The notes beneath the pieces were generated by a model. The model saw only the letters and a program-made list of their open reading frames with translations. It made no database searches and had not been told where the DNA came from. From positions 229,256,501-229,320,500 of the forward strand of contig JAUMIR010000004.1 of NCBI GenBank assembly GCA_030847615.1: a stretch of DNA of 64,000 nt, given 5' to 3'. Of the stretch, positions 11,228 through 23,442 are shown piece after piece. The position numbers were made by a program, and so were the translations under genes. Position 1 is the first letter of the stretch. Each line of letters begins with the position of its first letter. Source of the DNA: Gambelia wislizenii. Lineage: Eukaryota; Chordata; Lepidosauria; Squamata; Crotaphytidae.

Positions 11228-11230
11228 TAA

Positions 11231-12679
11231 AACAAATCTATACTAACAGATATTATCCATAGAAGCTTTTGGGAGGAACATGCCCTCTCTAGGAACTTTT
11301 TATCCGAAGGAACTCCATTCATTAAAACATTAATAAGGTTTTGTTTGTTTGTTTGAACCACCACAGAACAAAGGTGGGTGGCTATAAAATCAGTGTCAGC
11401 TATAATTTAATGTTTGCAGAAGTGAAACTCCCACCCTCCAGCCAGTCAAACCATCAGCCAAATATTTTATTACTTCAGCTAAAAGTTATATGGACTAAAA
11501 AGTCATAATTTGTTGTTCTAGCCCTACATTCACTTGTTTAGCTATGTGAAAAGCCAGCTCCAAGATTGTAGATACATCTTTACTTCTAGCAGCAATCTCC
11601 AAATAGGCCTATCTATGCTTCTTTCAAATCCTGTCTTTTCCCTGTTAAGTCAATGTTTACATCCTTTGTTGTTCATGATCAAACACTTGATCTTACTGAT
11701 CCAATTATACAGATTTATTCATTCTAGATAATTTTTGAAGATCCTCTTTTCTATCTGAAGTAAACAGATCTTTCCCTAAATTTCCCGTTTCCTCCGTGAG
11801 AAGACTGGCAACCAAGGAGCAAGCAATATTCAAGATTCCCTACACTCTCCATTTCAGGATTCTGCTCATTTTGCTACTGAAAGCCACAATGGTTCTGTTG
11901 TTGTTTATTTAAACTGTATGTTCATTAAAATCTCATTTCTTATGTGTTTTGGAATTGCATGTTTGTTGCTACCAGATTTTTTTTTTAATTTAAAAAACCT
12001 AAGCACTTTTGTTAAAGCATCAATCAGTGCTTGGTTCATAGTGGCCACCAATGTGCTCATCCCAGAATGCCAGAGACATACCATTGTTCCAAAAGTGATG
12101 AGGGGGGAAAGGTCAGCCACTACTGGAAGTGGCAACAGTGTTGCCATCCTCTCTTCCCAAATGTTCTAGAATGCGACAGCCAAGGCTTAGCAAATTTCCT
12201 TTTTTGGACTCCGTCTCCCACAATCTCTTAGCCAATATGGCCAATAAAATAGTTGTTTGTCAAGCTAGGTTTGGGAAGAGGAAAGTTTGGAGGAAGATGG
12301 GAAGAAATTGATCTGGGAAATAATCTGGGTAAGGGACAATCAGAAAAGATTAATTCAGGTGATTTACTTACTGAAGAAGGCAATGTAGTATCGAGCAATA
12401 AGTGGGGAGGCAGTGGAGCAGCTTTAGTAAAAGAATCAGAGGGTAGGGAAGAGGTCCTGCAGATTCTGACAGTACAAGTGGACCAGAAGGAATCACCAAA
12501 TTTCTTAGCCAGGTAGATGGCAGAAAAGGTTGATTTTAGAAACAGACAAATTAACAGTTCCATTGTGCTTCTCCAGAGATGTTAATCCCCAACAAAGGAA
12601 CAATCATAGTGGTTTTTAATTGGAAGTGTGGTGAAACCATCAACAATATAGGGAACATTTTGTTGGCAGAAGGAGATTA
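11231..12679. other. Unassigned intergenic DNA
   Basis: The ORFs of 60-111 codons between 11534 and 12563 lie opposite each other on both strands and show no domain or splice pattern. I see no complete repeat. Confidence 0.4.
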
Positions 12680-12972
12680 GTTTACCACACTCTGAAGAAA
12701 AACACAAGGTGGCAGGAATATTCTGTCATTCCTGCGGCCTTACTGCATGGTGTCATCTTTTTTCATTCCGGTCCAATGGGGGACTAAGGTAAAACTGTGA
12801 CTTTTTTGCAAACTAGAAAAACCCATTAGCAAAAAGATGAGGTTTTAGCTCAGTCCCCCATGGGACCGGAATGAAAGAACACCAAAAGAATGACCTCATC
12901 ACGCGGTAAGGCAGCAGGGAAGACGGAACATTCCTGCTGCCTTGCCACTTTTCTTCCGAGTGTGGTAAGCCC
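12680..12972. mobile_element. Foldback MITE (long inverted repeat), second member
   Basis: The left arm starts TTTACCACACTCTGAAGAA and the right arm, on the minus strand, GCTTACCACACTCGGAAGAA. The arms contain GGCAGGAATATTC, GCCTTACTGCATGGTGTCAT and TCATTCCGGTCC and fold around GCAAACTAGAAAAACCCATTA. It has the same architecture and partly the same arm sequence as 6817-7124. Confidence 0.75.
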
Positions 12973-13250
12973 CAAAATGTGGACAGGGGTGAGTGGAAGG
13001 GGAAAACTGGACCTAAGGAACTGGAAAGGGGGATAGAAAAGCAGAAGGAAATTGAGGTGTTTTCAAGGAAGCCAATGAATCAGGAGAATGCAGGCCACAG
13101 AAGAGCTAGAAGCAGAATCTGAGGGAACTGGAATGTATTCCAGTGTCGAAGGATTGGAAATTCATGACAAGGACATACAAAGTTTAATTAACAAATTAGG
13201 CATTTCTGATGCTCGTTGCTGACCAGCTTAAACAAACCATTATGCATAAA

Positions 13251-13472
13251 ACAGCCAGTATGGTGTAGTGGTTGAGCATTGGACTGTGGATCTGGAGACC
13301 AGGGTTTGAATCCCCTCTTAACCATAGAAACCCCCTGGGTGACCTTGGGCAAGTCACACTCTCTCAGCCTCTGAAATCACTTCCAAAAAAAAACTTGCCA
13401 AGAAAATCCCATGACAGGTTTGCTTTGGGATTGCCATAGGTTGGAAATGACTTGAAGGAACACAACAACAAA
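13251..13472 (+). mobile_element. tRNA-derived CORE SINE with ACA tail
   Basis: Pol III A-box-like TGGTGTAGTGGTTGAGCATT and B box GGGTTTGAATCCC are followed by the CORE-like GTGACCTTGGGCAAGTCAC. The 3' part is GCCATAGGTTGGAAATGACT and the tail is ACAACAACA. It is not a functional tRNA: there is no acceptor or anticodon stem set. Confidence 0.8.
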
Positions 13473-13619
13473 TGCTATATGGGTGCCTATAAATAGTACT
13501 TCAATATCTAGATATAAGTTTATAGCCTTTATTTTTCTCCATGAAGTTTCACCTGTTCATTTGTTCACATTTTCCCACTGCTGAAGCAGAAAAGCAGACT
13601 AGGCAATGTATTTTTCTTA

Positions 13620-14199
13620 GGACTTTATCAGACCACCCCCATTATTGTTCTTTTGCTGGCATATTTTAAAACGTTTTTATGCCAGCAAAACAACCCCCCC
13701 CACACACACACCAGACCTACCTTCTGTAGTGTTAAAGAGGCAGCCCAGGCGCTAATGGAGAGTGAACAGAGCTCCATTCACTTCCGTGCTCGTGATCTCT
13801 GTGAATCTCATGAGAAGACGTGAGCATAGGAAATTTTAAAATAAAAATAAAAGAAAGACATAAAAAGTTAACACAAGATCAGACACACACTTAAAAATTC
13901 CCAAGCACATGGGGGGGGTCATAAAAAGAGCATCTCCTACCTGGCTGTCCTGATCTCATCCGGAAGTGTTCTATCATTGACGGTGCAATTACAAGAAAAT
14001 GACGGTGAAAGGTTTCAATCATCTGGCAATGCCGGCAACAAATCACTATGGGAGATCCATTGACGGCTTGGTCTGTCAAATAAAATAGGACAGGTTTTTA
14101 ACAATGCATGATCGCGAAAGGACGACGTCTTGTATGTGCGCCCTTTTGCGATGATTAGGCATCCTTATGATGCCATATTTGCCACGTCTGATACAGTCC
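13620..14199 (-). mobile_element. Harbinger-like MITE, family H1 (reverse copy)
   Basis: It starts GGACTTTATCAGACC after TTA (13617-13619). The other end is GTCTGATACAGTCC followed by ATA, a near match to the target duplication. It has hairpins at both ends: TTTGCTGGCATA pairing with TATGCCAGCAAA at 13652-13688, and GATCGCGAAAGGAC pairing with CCCTTTTGCGATGA at 14109-14156. Confidence 0.75.
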
Positions 14200-14371
14200 A
14201 TAGTTGGCATTTGCAAATTCTGTGCCACTTCTCTGATCAAACAGTGCACTAAGTTCTACGTACTTTTCCTTTCTTCTACAGCTATACATTTTAGCTAACC
14301 AAGTAGATGCATTCCTGGGCATTACTTCTTTAACAGAAACTTTGGTACCTGGGGCATAAATCTCCTCCTCC

Positions 14372-15029
14372 TCTGGCTTTTCTTCGCAAACGAAGATTCA
14401 GGAAGGACTCATCCCGCACTTTCTGCAAGCGTGCTGATGACTAAAAAGGCCAATCTGAGATAAACAAGTCCGGTTGCAGAAAGCACAGCAGAAGGTCTCC
14501 TTGGGTGTTGTTTCTGGGTTGGGATTCTTTCTGCGTTGTCATTTCTCTTCAAGACTTGTTTGGCGTGAGTTCTCAAATAAGGCTGCAGCATTGTGGATAG
14601 TACGTCTCCATGCCTCCTGATGTGAAGCCAGGGCGGACCATTGTTGGTGATCAATTTGGCCGAGCCTGAGATGTTGCTTCAGGGAGTCCTTGTATCACTT
14701 TTTTGGAGCGCCCCTCTTATGCTGACACATGACGAGTTCACTGTAGAGTACTATTTTTGGGAGGCGATGAACCTCCATCCTAGAAACATGCCCTGCCCAG
14801 CGCAGCCCAGCGCAGCTGTGTTCTCAATATCATGGCCTCAATGCTGGCGATCCCTGCTTGCTCAAGGACAGCAACATTTGTCACATAGTCAGTCCAGTAT
14901 ATATTTAGGATTGTGCGTATACAGCGCTGATGAAAGCGTTCGAGGAGTCATAGGTGGTGGCGATAGGTGACCCATGTTTCAGACCCATAAAGGAGAACAG
15001 ATAGTACAATGGCTCTATACACACTTGCT
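14372..15029 (-). mobile_element. Zinc-finger-tailed non-LTR retrotransposon, 5'-truncated copy
   Basis: The minus strand matches the C-terminal ORF of the copy at 27836 almost base for base: an ETWVTYRHHLRLL-like segment, QLRWAGHISRMEDHRLP, RKRGAPKKRYKDSLKQ and the terminal CCAFCN-type zinc finger, ending at the same 3' point (CTTCGTTTGCGAAGAAAAGCC). Small indels break the frame. The two copies differ at only a few per cent of positions by eye. Confidence 0.75.
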
Positions 15030-17882
15030 GGTAAGGCAGGCTTATCCATTCACCTCCTTTTGCATTTCATGCATTCTCAACAAGGAATTCTGGAGGGAGT
15101 GGATGTTTATCTCCCCTGTTGTAGGCTGGCACATACAGCTACAATAGGATTGACTAGAGTAAAATCCCAGTTTCTGCCAGCTTAAGCTTTATTCCATTGT
15201 TTACTGCAGACATGCTGCCTCAACCTGACACTGAAAATCTGTTTCTCCAGTCCTTCTTCACCATGATCCCAATGCCAATGCTACTAAAAACCTTGCAGCT
15301 AGACAGAGGGTGAGGGAGAAAATGGGGGCTAGGCAGGCATAAAAAGACTTTGTCAGAGGCTTTGTTAACTGAGGTATGCCTGTATTTCACATAGTAGAGA
15401 AATGTTATTCACTCATCCATTTACTTATTTTACTTTGCACCATGATATGCTGGCTGTGTAATTATGGGAGCCATCTGAGAAGTAACTTTTCCAGGTTCTG
15501 GTCTCTCAAACTGGACTTGGCAAGCCTTAATGCCAAACCAGACATAATACTAGTAATGTCACTGGGCTGAGCTATTTATTGAATAAATTGCTGATTCAGG
15601 AACTGAGATGACTGAAAAAGACTGAGACAGTGACATTGGGGAAGTAGGATTTTTACCCTTCATAATCTTGCTTCTCTATATATAAAGAGAATCCTTTTAA
15701 AAGAGAAAGGGTCCACATTCCTTATTTGTGGACCATCAGAGAGCACTTCTTCATGTGCACCCATGATGCTTTTAGAGGGGAAAAACACTCAGAAAATGAG
15801 GCTTTTTTGCAATTACAGTCCACAGCTGCTGCAGTTCCAATATGCTTGCTCTACACACAGGTGCAGCCATTAGGACAATGAATAGGACACATTAAAGGTG
15901 CCATCAGCTATAGGGGAAATAATAATACTAGGACTAAAAAGGTATTTTCACTAGCAGCCTAATGTTAGGATGGAGGAGGAGAAAGAGAGAAATAAAATAA
16001 CATAAAATTTAAAATTAAAAGGCAATTCACAGCCATCCCTGATGACTCAGCTGCTGCTTAGAAACATTCAGGTTTCAAAGACATCTTAGGCCCTGGGGTA
16101 TTAGCCCAGCAGGTGAAAACCAAAAATGCTGAACAGCTTAGAGATGATTGCCTTCTAACATCTAAAAGAAGAAGACAACAACCCATACCAAGGAAATGTC
16201 ATACTTGAGAAAAGCTGGACAGAACCACATATTGCTTCTATCATCTGAGAGAATATATTGTGTCCTCGACCTTGTTTTCCAACTCTTTCCCCTTTAATAA
16301 AGTACAAATTAAAGTGGAATTTCCAAAGTTTGATTTTTGGCAAGGTGTACATGTGTTACTACATTCATATCCAAATTTCCTTCTGGCCACTCTGGCTAGG
16401 GATTTTAGGAGTGGTAGTCCAAACGCAACTTTTCCAGCATCCTTTCCATAAATGTCATGAATAAAGAAGCTACCCCAAACAATATTAGGCATTTAATTAT
16501 TTTATATTGCAGGCTGTGTAATGAGAGTGACCATTCCATCCATTTTTGATACACGTTTAATTGATTCGAGGCCGTTCACGAGACTGACGGGAAAAATTCA
16601 GGTCAGGGCTGAAGCACACTTGCTCCACATATGGATGCCCAAGGACAGGCCATTTCAGGTTCCTCAATGTGTTTCACTTCTCAGATAAAGGTGAAGTGGA
16701 ATTTCTTTGAAGTTTGCCATAATAATGCCACGTTTTCCTGAGAAGGTGCCAGGAGGAAGCATCCTTCTGACGATTTCAAAAGTTAGCGGGCAATCCCATC
16801 ATTGTGTGAGGACTGGTTTCCTTATCGCTCTGTCTGCATCCCAAAGAGAGAGTCATCAGTTTGGAAACTCTCCATTTCCTACAACACTAGGTCATCCAGA
16901 GTTTCCTTTGCTGTAATGCTGGGAATTACAGCATGGACAATTGCTTTCCTTTTTAACTTGCATCTTCAAAGGAGATTTTGTATATAAATATACCCCCAAA
17001 TCTCCCCTCAGCATGCTTGGACATCACTCTGGAGGACACAATATCAGCCCTTAATCAGTCTGTTTCAATTGCTTTCTCTGAGACCTGTCCAACCCCTATA
17101 GAAATACCTTGAGTTTTTTTTTTAAATGTCCTCTGCCTCTGGGTGATTAGTAAAGACAACAGACACCTGTCCACTGTATTTGTTGTGTATTCCAGCATGT
17201 CAAAATCAGGGGGTGAAATGAAGGGTTCCCATGCCCTGTATAGATGGACTGAATTTTGGTACAACCCCCCCCCAAAAAAAACCATGAAAATCAGATTGAA
17301 GGGAGTAATAGAAGTGGGTGGGATGCAGAGATTCTTCCACTGCACATCCATTTGTTCTTTAAAATACACTCCTACTTTCCATTTCAGATGCCATGCGGTC
17401 AGGCCTTCATTTGAAGACATGAGTCATGGACAGTTTGGGCTTATGAAGCACTATCATAAACAATTTAAGGGGGTGATATACTTGACACAGGCATCAAAGG
17501 TACAAATCTCCTTCCTTTAAAAGGGAAGTAGGAACTAATTTGGGCTGATAAAAATACATAACAATATTATATGGTATTAAAAATTAAACAAAGTGCAGTT
17601 AACCATTATTTAGGAATATTTTTTTTAAAAAAACAACCTCTACTGCGTTTCTTAATCTGGAGTGTTTCCTGACACTAATGGGCTTGTGTAGATGGGCAAT
17701 TTACCCCAACTTCCCCATGTGTTGGAGCCCTGAAGTCCAAATGATGGAGGGCTCTTGCCCCAATTCACCTCTGGATAGTCCTGACAACATCGGAGGCAAA
17801 GCTGGGGCAAACTGGGGCAAACCCTTTAAAAGCATTTCAAAATAACCCCTGGCAAACCCTGCATGATGCGGAAAAACCCAGA
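15030..17882. other. Unassigned intergenic DNA
   Basis: Several ORFs of 60-125 codons (for example 17143-17520) show no domain and overlap ORFs on the opposite strand. At 17682 a GGGCTTGTGTAGATGGGC block resembles the H2 terminus at 32678, so a decayed H2-like end may lie here, interrupted by the next L1. Confidence 0.35.
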
Positions 17883-19255
17883 TGGGTCTGGCATGGGAAC
17901 TCAGTCAAGCATTATTGTGGGATTCAATGAAAGCTGTAGCAATGGGAATATTTATTAGAGAAGCACATACGTTATGGAAAAAACAGGAAAAAAGTAAGAA
18001 GAAACTAGAAGAAGAAATTAAAGGTTTAGAAAAAGAATATTTTAGAAACAGAGATAAACAGATCCACGCATTAATACAAGCAAAGAGAAAAGAATTAGAA
18101 GAAATCTGCTATTTATGAAAAGAGATTTTTTTGAATATAGTAATAACAATTCTAGAATGCTAGCAAGGGCCACACAAGCAAAGAAATCTAAAATTTTGAT
18201 TGGAATTATTAAAAATGAAAAAGGGGAAAAAGTAATTTGATGAAAGATAAATTAAAGATATTTCAAGAATATTATCAAAAATTATATTCAGCAGGTGATC
18301 CAGTGAAAGATTTAGAGAAATATATACAGGAAAATTGTAAGGATATAATTAGTGAGGAGGAGAAGGAATTAATGGAACAACCTATAACAACCGAAGAGGA
18401 AATAGAGGATATTATAAACAAATTGAAACTGGGGAAGGTCCCAGGAGAAGATGGTTTGGGAGCTGAATATTACAAAACATTTAAAAGTATATTAATATCT
18501 AGAATGAAGAATTATCTACTGTAATAGATAAATCCAAGTGGGGAAAAATATGGAATATGCAACATTTGAAAACATCAGTAAGAATAAAAGAAAATTGCTA
18601 TAAGATTATATGGAGATGGTATTTAACCCCAGTAAGATTGAATCAAATAGATAAAAAGTATTCAGCACAGTGTTGGAGGGGATGCCAAGAACTGGGAACG
18701 TATATTCATATGTGGTAGAACTGCAAATATGTGCAGAGATTTTGGAAAATAGTAATGAAGGAAATACGTGAGATACTGGAGATAAATATACCTTTATGCC
18801 CTGAAATAGCATTATTATCATATTGTGAAAAAATACAAGAATCTCAAATTGTTAAGGATTTATTAACAAATCTGCTAACAGCAGCAAGGTTAATAATAGC
18901 AAAGAAATGGAAAACACAAGGTGAATACCAAATAGAAGAATGGTATAATGAAGTATGGAATATAGCTATAAATGAGAAATTAACAAATATGGTTAAAGAA
19001 AAAAAAGGAGGGCTAAATAAGAATGGTTTTTTTTGTGAAAAACAGAGTAAATTTTTAGAATTTGTATTAATAAAGGGGAGAGGAAGCAAACCTGAGTTGG
19101 AAACAATGGTATTTTGGAAAGAGGGATGAATGTAAAGGGAAGTCCCTGGGTGGAGGGAATCACTGTTATATGTGTTTGTTAAGTTGTATGTATAATTTGT
19201 ATGTTGTTTAATTTTAAAATTAATAAAAAAATATTTTAAAAAAATAAAAAAATGG
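17883..19255 (+). mobile_element. L1-type LINE, 5' truncated and internally deleted
   Basis: Three frame segments belong to L1 ORF2. The first is the linker between endonuclease and RT (LWDSMKAVAMGIFIREAH, then a lysine-rich coiled coil). The second is the start of RT (ITTEEEIEDIINKLKLGKVP, GEDGLGAEYY). The third is the C-terminal domain (YIHMW, CKYVQRFWK, LTAARLIIAKKWK). Between 18520 and 18530 the catalytic RT palm is missing, so most of RT has been lost in one deletion. The end is an A-rich tail preceded by ATTAATAAAAAAAT. The AT-rich, isoleucine- and lysine-rich coding is typical of L1. Confidence 0.8.
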
Positions 19256-19317
19256 GGGGGATGCTTGTCCCAACCTGACTAAATTATCCTGTCTGCATGA
19301 ATGAGGGTTAAATTGTA

Positions 19318-19556
19318 TTCACAGATATCATGTCACCCAAGATTTCATAGATGAAAACTGGACATGTGTGGCCAAGCAACTTCAAAGTGTGGTCAAGAAG
19401 GTAGATGTTATTAATGGGGAAGAACACACAAGCCAGGAGACATGTAGCAGTTTGCTTTTGCCTGAGTCTACTGGGAAGGGCAAGATTCCTCCCTTTCTTC
19501 TCCCCCCACTCCTGCTGAGTTAATTAATGGCAAACTACTTTTGCATTTTGAACTTA
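19318..19556 (+). repeat. Unclassified interspersed repeat, interrupted by an H1 MITE
   Basis: Shares about 240 bp with 24150-24420 (for example ATTTCATAGATGAAAA, TGGTCAAGAAGG and CAAACTACTTTTGCATTTTG). It stops exactly at the H1 insertion (19557) and appears to resume after it at about 20137. Confidence 0.6.
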
Positions 19557-20133
19557 GGACTTTATCAGACGCACTAAATACAACGTCATAATGATACCAC
19601 ATAAACATGAAAGGGTGCACATATCAGACAACGTCGCCCTTTCACATTTATGTCATGTCCTTAAGCCGATCTATTTTATTGATGGCCCAAACTGTGAATA
19701 GATCAGCTGTGCCATGTTTTTGCTGGCATAGCCGGCATGTGTAACCCCACATCTTTTTTTCTCACGTACTTACTGCATGAATGGCCGGACCGGCCAGAAC
19801 ACTTCCGGGTGAGATCACAACATCCAGGCTGGTGACACACTTTTTAAAAAACCTTCCCTGGTTTACTTGGAAGTTTTAAAATGTGTTTTTGTGCTTTGTG
19901 TAACTTTTTGTGTTTTATTTTTTGCTTTATGTTTGAATTTCCCACACGATGATGTCTCACAGGATTTCAAACAAGGAAGTGAATGGGGCTTCGTTCACTT
20001 CCTCCTTCATTGCCGGGGAAGCCTTTGCTGGGAGAGAAGGTAAGTCTGATGGGGGACATTCTTTTGCTGGTATAAAAAATTATTTTTTTATGCCAGCAAA
20101 AGAACGTTTTAAGGGACTTGTCTGACAAAGTCA
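19557..20133 (+). mobile_element. Harbinger-like MITE, family H1 (577 bp, complete)
   Basis: Flanked by TTA (19554-19556 and 20134-20136). The ends are GGACTTTATCAGAC and, on the minus strand, TGACTTTGTCAGAC. The left hairpin is CATGAAAGGGTG around ACAACGTCG pairing with CCCTTTCACATT. The right hairpin is TTTGCTGGTATAAAAA pairing with TTTTTATGCCAGCAAA. Confidence 0.8.
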
Positions 20134-20529
20134 TTAGCTTACAGCACTGAAGTAACCTGAGGACAAAGGGGGACAATGGGAGGCAGAAACTGGCAGCTGA
20201 AAAAAGTGGGATGACAAAGGATTAATTAGGACTGTCAAATCGGGATAGTTGTGGTGTGTGAGATATATCCAAGAATAAACCTTTAAAACTGGCTGTTCCG
20301 CCTCCCACCAAAAAACTGAGTGGTGTGTCTATCACAGGAAAACCAACCTATTCTGTGCACTCCACCATCAGTGTGATAAAGGCTTGTATTTGCTTTATTT
20401 AAATGAATGTAGACAAATAAGAAATGTCATCAGGAATAGAGATTTTTCAAAAATTGCACTCAAACACAGAGCACTTTTATAACTGCTGTATTAGCACAAC
20501 TATATTCATTCCAGTAATACAGTAACTAA

Positions 20530-21151
20530 GGAGATTTTCACACAGGCTATATATCCCGTGGCAGGAACAGAACAGGGTCGGGAAAGGTTTTCCCTTTCGG
20601 ACAACGTTGACCCTGTTCTGTCCTGCATCCATCCTGCTCCTGTGACTGTTCCGGAACAATGTAATCATGATTTTTCATCGTGAATAGACCTCCTGTTCCA
20701 TCGCTATCACACAATCACGGGTGTGTGAACAGGATCCCCGTTCCTGTTCCGAAATGACAACCGTGGAGGGGAGGTCCATTCCGAGCACTTCCTGGTACAA
20801 TCTGGACATCCAGGTAAGTGGTACCCTTTATTTTACCCTCCCTGTTTTGACTGTGTGGTTTAAAGTGTGTTTTTGTGTTTGGTGAACTGATTTTATGTTT
20901 TGGGGAGTTTTATTTTTTAAATTTACCGACCAGCCGTTATCACACAATAATGTGATAACATATCAGATGGCCAGTCGTAAAAGCAGCCTTACGACAGCTG
21001 CATTTACGGCCAGCCAGCAAGGGGAGGGGGAGCCCATTCCTGCCATGGAATTAAGGTAAGTGTGTGAAAGATTTACTTTATTCCGTAGCAGGAATGGGAG
21101 AGGAGGTGGCGGGGCAGTAATGAGGCATTTTGGCCCCATGTGAAAATCTCC
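20530..21151 (+). mobile_element. Harbinger-like MITE, H1 subfamily with different ends (622 bp)
   Basis: Flanked by TAA (20527-20529 and 21152-21154) with a 15-bp terminal repeat GGAGATTTTCACACA against GGAGATTTTCACATG. The middle (GGACATCCAGGTAAGTGG, TTTACCCTCCCTG) is shared with H1, but both ends differ. The left hairpin is GCAGGAACAGAACAGGGTC pairing with GACCCTGTTCTGTCCTGC around a GGACAACGTT loop. Confidence 0.8.
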
Positions 21152-21154
21152 TAA

Positions 21155-23442
21155 ATCTCAAGGTGTTTCTGAATCACACCAAGAACACATTTGAATATAC
21201 CTCCTTTCCTCTCATTTTGAGTCATCTTTTGGATTTGCCATCTATTTTCTAAACAGTGTGCACCATTAACCAAGACTGCCTAGAAAAAAAATCTCTGTCA
21301 TTTCTGTTTCTGCTTCTTAAAAGTGTGTTGAAAGATACGTGGACTGTCAGGGCCTGCTCCACATTTGAGTTAGCCTTGGCCATAGTACCCTCAAATAAGA
21401 CCCTGTGATGTTGACGGATCCCTCAAACGTACTTGCCATTTGCCTTCCAGAGGCAACTGGGACTTCACATTTTATTTCTGATAATACTCTGGGGCACACT
21501 GTGGAGGTTAAAATGGTGCCTCACAAAGCCCAGGCAAATATCTTGCCCCAGATGCTGTCTTAGGGTGCCAGCTGATGCCTCTGCTGAGTAGGTGTGGCAA
21601 TCCTTATATTGTCACAGACTTTTCCAGGTTTTCATATCTATATGTATATATAATTCTCTTGGGTATGTTGCCTTTCCCAGTGTGCTGATTGGCTGCTCCG
21701 GAAACACACCCAACCCACACCCAACCAATAACCACCCACATGCAAATTCTCTCTCCACCTCACAATGCACTCCTGTCGCTCAGTCTGTGGCCAAGATTGG
21801 GACCCAGGCAGTCAACTGGTGGCAGCGAGATGACACTGCCGCCGCCACAACAGGACCCAGGCAGTCAACTGGTGGTGGTGTAGGCAGCACTGGCAGGGCA
21901 ACAGAGCAAGTCACCCTCAGCAATACCAGGAAAAGTGTGTAATGCTGAGAATGGGGAGGAGGGATTTAATCCACCGGCCTACCTTACAGGATAGTTATAA
22001 GGTCTACCAGCCATTTTGGGGGAGGTTTTTAACGGTGTATGGTACACTGAGTCCAGCTAGCTGATAATAGTAATTCTAAATATTCAGAGCTCCACAGTCA
22101 CTGTCTCATCAGTCTTTGCAATGGCTGATAAAGGCAGACCATTTTTGTTATTCTTATATTGCAAATGAAAAAAACAAGACCAAGGGACAGCAGCTTGCCA
22201 AAGGGTATCTCAGTTCAGGTGATATTGAAAAGATATTGCTTCTAATCATCTCTACTGGTTTCAGGACAACAGGACCCATCAGAAATAATCTGCAAACTCC
22301 CAGGCCAATTTACATAGCTTTTGATAGAATATCACATTTTTAAATGTTGTTAAAAGATCTTGTCTCATTTTATGATAATAAATCTTTGGCCTAAACCAAG
22401 TATTGCAATAATAGCACAAAATAACTTCCTTTCCTCTCTTCTACAACTCTCTGTGTCACCTGAAAACTGATAAGAGGTGGTTTCTTTCAGCCCCCCACCC
22501 AGAACAGTCAGGGGCACAAGGACATGCAGTGAGGAAGGGAATCGTCCCCCCCCCCCATTTCCACTGAATTCCATCATTCTGGCACCAGAAGTCTAGTGCG
22601 GGGTACTACCCCATTATTGTCAGGACTTCTCGCCCCTGATATTTGAGATCAAGAATAATGCGTAACTGTTTTAGTCCATTTTTTAACCAATTCATAAGAA
22701 TCAAGCTGGTGACAACTAAGAACACTAGCACTGACAGCAAACTAAGAAGCAGTTTATGCACAACCTCACATGGGCTCTAAAGCTGTTCTCTGGATTCCTG
22801 ACAGATCCCAACTCACCAGAGCAGGAAGAGCAAATGTGTTTTAAAGAGGCCTTCAAATTGGGGTGGTGGGAGGGAGGACATTAAAATTAATTTGGAACAT
22901 CACAGCATGCCAACACAATGAAAACAAAACTGAATGGATAAGCTGGCTGGTACACCATGGCTGGCAAAAAGACAGCTGAGCTCAAGAAATGGAACTGGGT
23001 AGAAGTTAACCATTAAAAGAAAAAGCTGGAGAGGCAAGTCAGGATTGCCAACTGGTTAGGGAAAAATGGTCTAACCTGTTCCTGTGCTTGTAAAAGCAGT
23101 TTGGTGTGCAGAAGTTAGTTGATAAAGCTTTTCACAGCAGGAACAATGAAACATCTCCCACTAATAACTGCATACCAAGCTGTGCGTGTGAAGATATTCT
23201 ACACCATCCTACAGAAAAGTTTACAACCCCAGCAACATGGAAGCTATGCCCATTGATATATGTAGCAAAAATGTGCAACATCTAAAAGAAAGAGTGAATT
23301 TTTGCTCTCTTTTTTTTTGCCTAATTTGAAGTTAATACAGCATGTTGGTCTATAAAAACACTAAATAAGACTGCTTCTGTAGAAATGTTGACGTATTCAG
23401 GATCCAGAATTCTTAGATTAATCAATCATTCCCAAACACTTT
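21155..23442. other. Unassigned intergenic DNA
   Basis: No exon is supported. An ORF at 21592-21942 is GC-rich by chance. It contains a 23-bp direct duplication (GACCCAGGCAGTCAACTGGT at 21801 and 21848). TATATGTATATATAATTCTC near 21639 vaguely resembles a Helitron 5' end but has no matching 3' hairpin that I can find. Confidence 0.4.

Noticed and set aside
12228..12563. 111-codon minus-strand ORF with signal-peptide-like start
   Set aside because: Opposite an equally long plus-strand ORF, Ser/Pro-rich by composition, no flanking exons.
13258..13330. tRNA-like A and B boxes suggesting a tRNA gene
   Set aside because: No acceptor stem, anticodon arm or T-arm pairing; the sequence continues into a SINE body with CORE and ACA tail. 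The same applies to 1559 and 59176.
16563..16690. GAGGCCGTTCACGAGACTGA as another Harbinger-type terminus
   Set aside because: Similarity to the 1919 terminus is short and no partner end or target duplication was found.
21639..21942. Helitron 5' end
   Set aside because: Only a TATATA-rich start resembles it; no CTRR end with preceding hairpin was found.
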